Below, in pieces: positions 9,615 to 17,119 of a stretch of DNA of 57,832 nt. The position numbers were made by a program, and so were the translations under genes. Origin of the DNA: RGIG5681 sp034180345 (lineage in GTDB: Bacteria; Bacillota_I; Bacilli_A; Erysipelotrichales; Erysipelotrichaceae); the NCBI GenBank assembly GCA_034180345.1, contig JAXFOQ010000002.1:1-57832 (forward strand), written 5' to 3'. The notes under the pieces are model-generated. The model had not been told where the DNA came from, made no database searches, and saw nothing but the letters and a program-made list of their open reading frames with translations. How positions within the stretch are numbered: position 1 is the stretch's first letter; each line of letters begins with the position of its first letter.

Positions 9615-9678
9615 TTTATTTACACCTCTTACTTTATTAGTATAACTTATAAAGGTTTAAATGTAATTAATAAAATAA

Positions 9679-9704
9679 AAGAGCTACCTTAATTTGTAGC
9701 TCTT
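9679..9704 (-). terminator. attenuating terminator between phnD and phnC
   Basis: AAGAGCTAC (9679-9687) and GTAGCTCTT (9696-9704) form a perfect 9-bp stem with an 8-base loop; on the minus strand it is followed by TTTATTTTATT. Placed between the lipoprotein gene and the ATPase/permease genes, it should allow more binding protein than transporter, as is usual for ABC importers. Confidence 0.8.
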
Positions 9705-9726
9705 AGTAAGAATAACTAATTTTAAT

Positions 9727-10779
9727 TTAATTTTTAACAGCTTCTAAAGCTTTTCTTGCACCATCATAATCTTTATCTGTTGCTTTAGCGTAGTCTGAGT
9801 GTGAATATACTTCAAACATTTTTTTGCCAGCTTCAGTATGAATGATTTCAATTAATGAATCTTGTAAAGCTTCGATAAATTTAGGATTATGAACACCTTC
9901 TTTAGCCTTAGTGATTGCTACGGTATCATTATAAATTTTATCAGTTACACCAATAACATTTAATTCTTCCCAAATTGATTTTTCACGACCCATACCTTGT
10001 TTTCCAGTATCATCTTTTTTATCAATTGGAAGATTCCAAGCTTTTTCATAATCATTGCGTCCATCAGCATAACATACAATAATATCTAAATTACCAGCCG
10101 CCGCATTAGCAAAAGCCGAACCATAACCACCTTCAACAAGAGTTGCGTGAGGTAAATCGGTTAATTTTTTACCATCGAAATTATCCATTAACCACATTGT
10201 TGGATAAATATAACCAGCTGAGCTTGAGGTTTTTTGAATACCCCATGTTGCATCTTTGACATCGTCCCAAGTTAATTTTTCTCCAGCATTTACCTTAGCA
10301 GCAATTGCCTTACCTTTTTCAGTTGGGGCAGCATAAACTAATGAACGATAGAATGTTACAGGATCTCCATTTTTTAAAGTTTTGTTGGCTTCACCATTCC
10401 AATCTTTAGCTTGTTCACTATCGTTTGAAAGACCTTTTCTTTGAGCAGTTAAGATAACATCCACATCCTTGCTGTATAAAGCATAAGTTCCACCTGGTAA
10501 CCAACCTAAGTCAATTGAACCAGCAGCTAGTGATTCACCAGTTGCCTCGTAGCTTGTTCCAACACTTACAGTTACTTTATCTAAGTTATAACCTTTTTTA
10601 GCCATAGCATCAATTAGTAACTTATCCAAACCTTCAGTGGCAGTAATAATGACATCGGCATCCTTACTTGGAACAAACTCAATTTTAAGTTCTTTTGGAG
10701 CTTCAGCTGTTGTTGATGGCTTATTTGAACAACCAGAAACCATCAATAAAGCTAATAGAATAACTAATAACTTTTTCAT
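9727..10779 (-). CDS. phnD: phosphonate-type substrate-binding lipoprotein
   Basis: About 350 residues. The N-terminus is a lipoprotein signal with lipobox MVSGC, placing the lipidated cysteine at residue 17. The mature part matches the PhnD/periplasmic-binding-protein-like II family (e.g. ITATEGLDKLLIDAM, GSIDLGWLPGGTYALY, and a conserved SSSAGYIYP anion-binding loop). It should capture the ligand outside the membrane for the PhnE/PhnC pump. Start: the ATG at 10779 lies seven bases after AGGAGG; an in-frame start at 10803 is rejected. The ribosome site abuts a perfect DnaA box, and a TATAAT (10810-10815, minus) lies just upstream, so DnaA may affect this promoter. No C-P lyase genes are visible, so the true ligand is uncertain. 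Confidence 0.9.
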   Translation of the reverse strand: MKKLLVILLALLMVSGCSNKPSTTAEAPKELKIEFVPSKDADVIITATEGLDKLLIDAMAKKGYNLDKVTVSVGTSYEATGESLAAGSIDLGWLPGGTYALYSKDVDVILTAQRKGLSNDSEQAKDWNGEANKTLKNGDPVTFYRSLVYAAPTEKGKAIAAKVNAGEKLTWDDVKDATWGIQKTSSSAGYIYPTMWLMDNFDGKKLTDLPHATLVEGGYGSAFANAAAGNLDIIVCYADGRNDYEKAWNLPIDKKDDTGKQGMGREKSIWEELNVIGVTDKIYNDTVAITKAKEGVHNPKFIEALQDSLIEIIHTEAGKKMFEVYSHSDYAKATDKDYDGARKALEAVKN

Positions 10780-11194
10780 TTTTTTCCTCCTGTGGATAAC
10801 CACAATTTCATTATACTATTTTTTATTTTTTTATCACTATATTTTGAGTTTTCCACAAAGTTATTAACAATTAAATTAGATTGTTTTCCACAATCTGTTA
10901 ATTATGTTGATAACATCATCAAAGGCTATATTTAATAAACTTTTTTATTCATTAATACTGGTTATTTGATGTTGAAAAAATCTTTTCTATCTTCAATATC
11001 AACAATTTTAATTTTACTTATTTTAATTTGTGCACATTTTATAAAAAAATAATTATGTTGATATTGTGGAAATAAGTACTTTTACTTTTATATTAAAAGT
11101 TTTATTTAACTATATCCGATTGTTGATAACTATTAATTTAATATTTTTAATATGGAAAAAAATATTAAATTGTTTTATTATTTATCTACACATT
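10780..11194 (+). other. oriC: chromosomal origin of replication, upstream (phnD-dnaA) part of oriC
   Basis: This 415-base gap upstream of dnaA holds many DnaA boxes (consensus TTATCCACA). Perfect or close matches: 10791-10799 (TTATCCACA, reverse), 10849-10857 and 10884-10892 (TTTTCCACA), 10905-10913 and 11121-11129 (TTATCAACA, reverse). Weaker: 10861-10869, 10996-11004, a head-to-tail pair at 11056-11073, and 11182-11190. Long A/T-only runs lie between them (for example 10921-10960 and 11030-11050). The location next to dnaA and the box density make this an origin. The last box overlaps the predicted dnaA transcription start, consistent with autorepression. Confidence 0.9.
10791..10799 (-). 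promoter_or_regulatory. perfect DnaA box abutting the phnD ribosome site
   Basis: On the minus strand the sequence reads TTATCCACA immediately followed by GGAGG, the phnD Shine-Dalgarno. DnaA bound here would sit at the 5' end of the phnD transcript. Confidence 0.8.
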
Positions 11195-12583
11195 ATGACA
11201 ATTAGAAATGATAAAGATTATCTAAAAACTTTATGGTCAGAAGTAATAAAAACTCTGGAGAAAAGGGATTTAATTGATCTTGAAACTTTACAACAACTAA
11301 ACAACTGCATTATTGCGAATATCAACAATAATGTTGTTTTTGTGAATTGCCCTTCATATATCGCTAAGGTAGTTATTGATGAGCATGAATTTTCTATTGC
11401 TTCTTGTTTTGAAGAATTATTAAACAGTGAGGGTAAGAGTTATCACATTGAAACTAATTTTGTTGATTTTGAGGCTTTTAAAGAAAAGGAAAATGATGAG
11501 ATTGACTTAGACTTTTTTCAAATTTCATTAAATCCTAATTTCACATTTAACACCTTTATTGTTGGACAATCAAACAATTTAGCTCAGGTGGGATCTTTAG
11601 CTTGTGCGAAATCACCAGGAACAATGTATAACCCTTTATTTATTTATGGGAATCCAGGTTTAGGTAAAACACATTTATTAAATGCTATTGGTAATTTTAT
11701 TGTTGAATATAATCCTACTTTAAAAATTGTATTTTTTACCGCTCACACTTTTACTGAAGCAGTTCATAAGTGCAGTAAAAACCAAACACTGGCTAAATTT
11801 AAAGATTTATTAAGAAATATTGATGTTTTATTAATTGATGATATTCAATTCTTAACCACCGAAAAAGAAAAGACTAATGAAATATTTTTCGATATATTTA
11901 ATGAATTGGTTTCTAATAATAAACAAATTGTCTTAACAGCTGATCGGACACCAAGTGAACTTAGAAAATTTGATGAACGCATCATCAGTAGATTTAACGG
12001 TGGTTTAAAATTAAATGTTGTAGCTCCTGATTTCAAAACAAGAGTACAAATTTTAAAATCTAAATTAAACAATCAAGCAACGGAATTAAAAAATTCTATA
12101 AGTGATGATGCTATTGAATATATCGCAATGAATTTTTCATCGGATGTTCGTGAACTCACGGGAGCTTTAAATGAATTATTGTTCTACTTGATATATTTCT
12201 TAGGTCCTAAAAAACGAAATATCATTACTGTTGATGATTGTATTGAATGTTTTAAGGGTAAATTAAAATCCCAACAAAACGAAATTTCTATACCGATGAT
12301 TAAAAAATGTGTTTGCGAATACTATGGTTTGACCAAACAACAAATAAACGGTAAATCAAGAACTGCCAGTATTACCACTGCTAGACAAATAGCGATGTAT
12401 CTATCTCGGAAATTACTGGATTTACCATTTCAAAAAATTGGTAGCGATTTTGGAGGTAGAGATCATTCAACCGTTATGAACGCTTGTTCTAAAGTGGAAG
12501 AAAAAATCAAATGTAATTCCATCTATTCAGGAGTAGTTAATGACATTGAAATGATGTTGAAACCTAAAAATGTGGAAAACTAA
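11195..12583 (+). CDS. dnaA: chromosomal replication initiator DnaA
   Basis: 462 residues. N-terminal domain I (TLWSEVIKTLE), short linker, then the AAA+ core with Walker A GNPGLGKTH and Walker B VLLIDDIQF, and the C-terminal DnaA-box-binding helix-turn-helix with signature GGRDHSTVMNACSKVE. It binds oriC boxes as an ATP form to open the origin. The frame is open from a GTG at 11066, but the extra 43 residues are hydrophobic and atypical; the ATG at 11195 gives a standard DnaA N-terminus. No Shine-Dalgarno precedes it; a TATTAT -10 candidate at 11176-11181 with TG four bases before would leave a leader of only about seven bases. It is followed by more DnaA boxes and dnaN. Confidence 0.96.
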   Translation: MTIRNDKDYLKTLWSEVIKTLEKRDLIDLETLQQLNNCIIANINNNVVFVNCPSYIAKVVIDEHEFSIASCFEELLNSEGKSYHIETNFVDFEAFKEKENDEIDLDFFQISLNPNFTFNTFIVGQSNNLAQVGSLACAKSPGTMYNPLFIYGNPGLGKTHLLNAIGNFIVEYNPTLKIVFFTAHTFTEAVHKCSKNQTLAKFKDLLRNIDVLLIDDIQFLTTEKEKTNEIFFDIFNELVSNNKQIVLTADRTPSELRKFDERIISRFNGGLKLNVVAPDFKTRVQILKSKLNNQATELKNSISDDAIEYIAMNFSSDVRELTGALNELLFYLIYFLGPKKRNIITVDDCIECFKGKLKSQQNEISIPMIKKCVCEYYGLTKQQINGKSRTASITTARQIAMYLSRKLLDLPFQKIGSDFGGRDHSTVMNACSKVEEKIKCNSIYSGVVNDIEMMLKPKNVEN

Positions 12584-12698
12584 ACATTGTATCAACAACC
12601 AAAAATTTAAGTATTATCATTTATTTACAAGGGTTTTTAACACTTATCAACATATAAACACCCTTAATAATAATTAATAACTACTAAAAGGAGTATAT
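12571..12698 (+). other. downstream part of oriC between dnaA and dnaN
   Basis: DnaA-box-like nine-mers occur at 12571-12579 (TTTTCCACA, reverse, inside the end of dnaA), 12589-12597 (GTATCAACA) and 12644-12652 (TTATCAACA). They flank and precede an A/T-rich stretch (12598-12640 and 12660-12690). Boxes on both sides of dnaA are the bipartite oriC arrangement known from Bacillus; the A/T-rich stretch here is a candidate unwinding element. Confidence 0.7.
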
Positions 12699-13817
12699 AT
12701 GTATTTTAAAATCGAGAATAAATTTCTTTATAACAATTTATTAGTGGCATCTAAAGCTATTTCTTCAGCAGCACCCCATCCAGCATTATCAGGTATTAAA
12801 ATTTCAGCCTTTGATAATTACTTAGAATTAACAGCCAGTGATTCTAATATTTCAATTAAACAAAATATCAATAAAACCGAAAACAATAATCTTGAAATAA
12901 TAGAAAAAGGCGGTGTTGTTATTGATGCTAAATATCTATTAGAGATTATTAAAAAAATTAATGGTGATATTATCGAATTTGAAACTATCGATGGTGGGTA
13001 TACTCAAATATCATCAGGTAAAACAATTTTTAAAATTAACGGTTTAAAAGATAGTGAATATCCTTTGATTGATTTCAATATAAATAATAACTTTTTTGAA
13101 ATTAATCCTGAATATCTTATTGATATTGTTAATAAAACAAGTTTTGCTATTTCTGAAAGTGGAACTAAACCAGCTTTAACTGGAGTTAATTTAAAAAATA
13201 TTAATAACACCTTAATCGCTACCGCTACTGATTCTTATCGTCTTGCGACTAAAAAGATTGAAATCGACTTAAATCAAAATTTCAATATCACTATTCCCGC
13301 AAAACCATTAAGGGATATTTATCAAATAATCTTAGAAGAAGATAGTATTAAACTTGCTATTGATAGTAAAAAAATGCAGGTAAAGACTGAAAATACTTTA
13401 ATCCAAACTAGATTAATAGATGATGCTTATCCTGATACTTCAAAATTAATTACTGATAATTTTAATATCAAAGCTACTATCAACACTAAAGAACTTGCAG
13501 CAGCTATTGATCGAACATTATTCATTCGTCAAGAAGGAAAAAATATTGTTAAATTAAATATTAATGCTGGTGAAATAAACATTTATTCAAGCAATCAAGA
13601 AATTGGATCTTATGATGAGAAAATTAATTTAATTAATCACGAAGGAGAAAATATAGAAATTTCTTGTAGTGGTAAATATTTATTGGATGCTTTAAAATCT
13701 TTTGAAGAGAGTGAAATAACATTATTTATCAATGGTCCATTAAAGCCAATCATTATTAAAAACAATAATGATGATAAATTAATTCAATTAGTTTCTCCTA
13801 TCCGCCCTTATAATTGA
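12699..13817 (+). CDS. dnaN: DNA polymerase III beta sliding clamp
   Basis: 372 residues, the normal length for the clamp, with the three repeated clamp domains (about 1-120, 125-245, 250-372). It ends in PIRPYN, close to the conserved C-terminal 'MPMR/L' clamp-loader contact. It encircles DNA and holds the replicative polymerase. AAAAGGAGTATATATG gives a strong start. It is co-oriented with dnaA, 115 bases downstream, and followed by a strong terminator. Confidence 0.96.
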   Translation: MYFKIENKFLYNNLLVASKAISSAAPHPALSGIKISAFDNYLELTASDSNISIKQNINKTENNNLEIIEKGGVVIDAKYLLEIIKKINGDIIEFETIDGGYTQISSGKTIFKINGLKDSEYPLIDFNINNNFFEINPEYLIDIVNKTSFAISESGTKPALTGVNLKNINNTLIATATDSYRLATKKIEIDLNQNFNITIPAKPLRDIYQIILEEDSIKLAIDSKKMQVKTENTLIQTRLIDDAYPDTSKLITDNFNIKATINTKELAAAIDRTLFIRQEGKNIVKLNINAGEINIYSSNQEIGSYDEKINLINHEGENIEISCSGKYLLDALKSFEESEITLFINGPLKPIIIKNNNDDKLIQLVSPIRPYN

Positions 13818-13845
13818 TTTTAAGGTGAAATATTAGGAATTTATC

Positions 13846-13871
13846 AAAAATGGTGTTTTTACACCATTTTT
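13846..13871 (+). terminator. terminator of the dnaA-dnaN unit
   Basis: AAAAATGGTGT and ACACCATTTTT form a perfect 11-bp stem with a TTTT loop, followed by ATTATTTTTTT. It separates dnaA-dnaN from yaaA-recF-gyrBA. Confidence 0.9.
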
Positions 13872-13908
13872 ATTATTTTTTTATAAAATAGCCTAAAAAT
13901 GTTATTTG

Positions 13909-13917
13909 TGATATAAT
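13909..13917 (+). promoter_or_regulatory. extended -10 promoter of yaaA-recF-gyrBA
   Basis: TGATATAAT is a perfect extended -10 (TGnTATAAT). Transcription would begin about seven bases later, near 13924, only about four bases before the yaaA ATG at 13928. The message is thus predicted to be nearly leaderless; no ribosome-binding site is present. Confidence 0.75.
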
Positions 13918-13927
13918 TGAATTGCTA

Positions 13928-14128
13928 ATGAATGAGAATAAGTATGTAACTTTACAACAATTTTTGAAATTAGCTGACTTCATCGTTACTGGTGGTCAGG
14001 CTAAATTTTTTTTGATGGAAAATGAAGTTGTTGTTAATGGAGAATTAGAAACGCGTCGTGGTCGTAAATTGTATGAGGGTGATCTTGTTGTTGTAGATCA
14101 AAAGGAATTTATTATTCATGTTTCTTGA
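13928..14128 (+). CDS. yaaA: S4-domain RNA-binding protein YaaA
   Basis: 66 residues matching the small S4-domain protein encoded between dnaN and recF in Bacillus-type origins: an S4 RNA-binding fold with LADFIVTGGQAKFFL and NGELETRRGRKLYEGD. It probably binds structured RNA or ribosomal particles in the cytosol. The frame also has a TTG at 13922, but the ATG at 13928 is preferred; neither has a Shine-Dalgarno. Its 3' end overlaps recF by 11 bases, so the two are co-translated. Confidence 0.85.
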   Translation: MNENKYVTLQQFLKLADFIVTGGQAKFFLMENEVVVNGELETRRGRKLYEGDLVVVDQKEFIIHVS

Positions 14129-15158
14129 GAATTTAACACTAACTAATTTTCGTAATTACCAAACATTGAAATTAAAATTCATTCCTGGAACAAATATCAT
14201 CATTGGAAGAAATGGTGCTGGTAAAACTAATATTTTAGAGGCTTTAGTTGTTTTATCAAATACTAAGTCTTTTAGATTAAATAATGATTTTTCAATGGTG
14301 AAAAAAAATGAAGATTTCGCAAAAATTGAAACTTATTTTACAGGACATAATTATAAGATAGTTATCAATGAAAAAAATAAATATTATTATATCGATGATA
14401 AAATGACTAAAAATCAAAACTTTATCGGTAATGTTAATTGTGTTTTGTTTGAACCTAGTGATGTTAATCTTTTTAAAGAAAGCCCTAAATCACGAAGAAG
14501 ATTATTAGATTTAGAGTTATCTAAAATACATCGTGAATATCTTTATAATTCGTTTGTTTATTACAAATTATTAAAAGAAAAAAATAACCTCTTAAAACAA
14601 ACAAAGATTGATACAGTTTTATTAGATACTATCGATGAATCTTTGGTTAAACCAATTAATATCATTGTTGCTTATCGTAATAATTTTATTAAATTTATTA
14701 GTGAAAATATCACTAATTATTATCAGCGTTTAAGTGGTACAAATGCAGTTATCTCATTAAAATACGAGGCCTGCGTTTCAAAGAACGATTTAGAAACAAT
14801 AAAAAATAAATTAATCAAATATCGTGATAAAGATTTAATCTATCACACGAGTTACTTAGGTATTCATAAAGAAGATTTTAAATTTTATTATAATAATCAA
14901 GATGTTAGCGAAGTAGCATCACAGGGTCAAAGAAAGATGATTATGATTGCCTTTAAAATTTCATTGATTGATTATATTAAGAAATATACCAATGATAATC
15001 CAATTCTTCTTTTAGATGATATTCTTTCTGAGTTGGATGAAAATAATCAAAAACGATTAATTAATTTATTAAATTGTGAAATTCAGACAATCATAACTTC
15101 TACTGATGTTGATAAATTGAATTTAAATCGTAATTATCGTTTGATTGAAATTAAATAA
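14118..15158 (+). CDS. recF: DNA replication and repair protein RecF
   Basis: 346 residues. Walker A GRNGAGKTNILEAL begins near residue 30, the ABC-type signature is SQGQRKM, and Walker B is PILLLDDILSELD. RecF is an SMC-like ATPase that, with RecO and RecR, loads RecA at gaps; recR is also in this window. An AAAGGA lies inside the end of yaaA about 11 bases before the ATG, and the two genes overlap. gyrB follows after 17 bases. Confidence 0.95.
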   Translation: MFLENLTLTNFRNYQTLKLKFIPGTNIIIGRNGAGKTNILEALVVLSNTKSFRLNNDFSMVKKNEDFAKIETYFTGHNYKIVINEKNKYYYIDDKMTKNQNFIGNVNCVLFEPSDVNLFKESPKSRRRLLDLELSKIHREYLYNSFVYYKLLKEKNNLLKQTKIDTVLLDTIDESLVKPINIIVAYRNNFIKFISENITNYYQRLSGTNAVISLKYEACVSKNDLETIKNKLIKYRDKDLIYHTSYLGIHKEDFKFYYNNQDVSEVASQGQRKMIMIAFKISLIDYIKKYTNDNPILLLDDILSELDENNQKRLINLLNCEIQTIITSTDVDKLNLNRNYRLIEIK

Positions 15159-15175
15159 ATATATAGGAGGTTGTT

Positions 15176-17107
15176 GTGGAAGAAAATAAAGTTACGCACT
15201 CATATAATGAAAGTGATATTCAAGTATTAGAAGGACTTGAGGCTGTTAGAAAAAGACCAGGTATGTATATCGGTACAACCAGTAGTCGTGGTTTACATCA
15301 CTTGGTATGGGAAATTGTTGATAATGCTATTGATGAAGCCTTAGCTGGTTTTGCAGATACAATTCAAATTAAATTATTACCAGATGATGTTGTTGAGGTT
15401 TCTGATAATGGTCGTGGTATGCCTACGGGTATTCATGAAAAAACAGGTATCAGTACAGTTGAAACAATTTTTACTGTGCTTCATGCTGGAGGTAAATTTG
15501 GTGGTGGTGCCTACAAGGTATCTGGTGGACTACACGGGGTTGGTGCCAGTGTGGTTAATGCACTTAGCAAGTGGTTGGAAGTATATGTTTACCAAAAAGG
15601 AAGTGTATATTATACAAGGTTTGAAAATGGTGGTAAGACTATAACACCACTTAAAATTATTGATCAATGTGATGAAAATAAAAAAGGTTCTAAAATTTTA
15701 TTTAAAGCCGATAAGGATATTTTTGTTGAAGGTACAAGATATGATTATCAAATACTTTTTGATCGTTTTAAACAAATAGCTTTTTTAAACAAGGGTATTT
15801 CAATCAATTTTATTGATGAACGCCAAGAAAAAGTTATTGAACATCTTTTCTGTTATAAGGGTGGCATTAAAGAATATGTTGAAGATTTAAATAAAAGCCA
15901 AAATACCTTACATGATGATGTTATTTATGTTGAAGGTTTTGATCAAGACACTGGAATAACTGTCGAAGTTGGTCTTCAATATAACGATTCTTATAATTCT
16001 AAAATTTATTCTTTCTGTAATAATATCATCACAGGTGATGGTGGTACTCATGAAGAAGGTTTTAGACTTGCTACAACAAGAATTATTAATAAATACGCAA
16101 AGGAAAATAAGTATCTGAAAGATAATGATGAATCTTTATCACAAGATGATATTAAAGAGGGTGTTTGTGCCATTATTTCAGTTAAGCATCCTGATCCTCA
16201 ATACGAAGGACAAACAAAAGGAAAGCTTGGTAATGCTGAAGTAAGACAGGTAGTATCATCAACATTAAGTGATGGTTTAAGCAGATTTTTATTAGAACAT
16301 CCAAGCGATGCTAAGATAATTATTGAAAAGACAATCCAAGCATCTAAGGCAAGACTTGCTGCTAAAAAGGCGCGCGAATTAACTAGAAGAAAAAGTGCCT
16401 TGGATATTGGTTCATTACCTGGGAAACTTGTTGATTGCAGTAGTAAGGATGCAACTATATCTGAAATTTATTTAGTCGAAGGTGATTCGGCTGGTGGTTC
16501 TGCAAAACAAGGTCGTGAACCGAAGTTTCAAGCCATCCTACCATTAAGAGGTAAAATTCTTAATGTTGAAAAGGCGAGATTACATCGTATTTTAGATAGT
16601 AGTGAAATTAGGAGTATGATTACAGCCTTTGGTTGTGGTATTGGTGATGAACTTGATGTATCTAAATTAAGGTATCATAAAATCATTATTATGACCGATG
16701 CTGATGTTGATGGTGCTCATATTTGTACTCTAATCCTCACTTTCTTATATCGTTATCTAAGACCTGTTATTGAAGGTGGATATGTATATATTGCTATACC
16801 ACCGTTATATAAAGTTACTAAAGGTAATGCTGTAAGATATGCTTACAAAGAAGAAGAAATGGATATTATTAAACGCGATTTAGGTGATCGTTTGAATATT
16901 CAACGATATAAAGGTTTGGGTGAAATGGATGCTGAACAATTGTGGGAAACAACAATGAATCCTGAATATCGTACACTCAAACGCGTTGAAATTGAAGATG
17001 CAATTGATGCGGATGCGGTATTTAGTATGTTGATGGGTGATGATGTTGAACCTAGACGCAACTTTATTATTAATAATGCAGACTTTGTAAAGAATTTGGA
17101 TATTTAG
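15176..17107 (+). CDS. gyrB: DNA gyrase subunit B
   Basis: 643 residues. GHKL ATPase domain (EIVDNAIDEALAG, DNGRGMPTGI, GGLHGVGASVVNALS), transducer domain, and TOPRIM domain with EGDSAGGSAKQGR, PLRGKILNVEKA and DADVDGAHI. Ends with the gyrB-type tail (QRYKGLGEMDAEQLWETTM). Start is GTG at 15176, four bases after TAGGAGGTTGTT. It supplies ATPase and Mg-binding activity to the A2B2 gyrase that introduces negative supercoils. Single-gene spacing to gyrA is 12 bases. Confidence 0.97.
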   Translation: MEENKVTHSYNESDIQVLEGLEAVRKRPGMYIGTTSSRGLHHLVWEIVDNAIDEALAGFADTIQIKLLPDDVVEVSDNGRGMPTGIHEKTGISTVETIFTVLHAGGKFGGGAYKVSGGLHGVGASVVNALSKWLEVYVYQKGSVYYTRFENGGKTITPLKIIDQCDENKKGSKILFKADKDIFVEGTRYDYQILFDRFKQIAFLNKGISINFIDERQEKVIEHLFCYKGGIKEYVEDLNKSQNTLHDDVIYVEGFDQDTGITVEVGLQYNDSYNSKIYSFCNNIITGDGGTHEEGFRLATTRIINKYAKENKYLKDNDESLSQDDIKEGVCAIISVKHPDPQYEGQTKGKLGNAEVRQVVSSTLSDGLSRFLLEHPSDAKIIIEKTIQASKARLAAKKARELTRRKSALDIGSLPGKLVDCSSKDATISEIYLVEGDSAGGSAKQGREPKFQAILPLRGKILNVEKARLHRILDSSEIRSMITAFGCGIGDELDVSKLRYHKIIIMTDADVDGAHICTLILTFLYRYLRPVIEGGYVYIAIPPLYKVTKGNAVRYAYKEEEMDIIKRDLGDRLNIQRYKGLGEMDAEQLWETTMNPEYRTLKRVEIEDAIDADAVFSMLMGDDVEPRRNFIINNADFVKNLDI

Positions 17108-17119
17108 GAGGTAATTGAA

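Noticed and set aside
11066..11194. Longer dnaA starting at GTG 11066
   Set aside because: The extra 43 residues are hydrophobic and unlike DnaA domain I. The stretch carries DnaA boxes and belongs to the origin.
12660..12698. DnaA-trio element in the dnaA-dnaN gap
   Set aside because: AAT/TAA/CTA triplets are present, but the region is so AT-rich that such triplets are expected by chance. No GC-rich linker to a DnaA box is visible.
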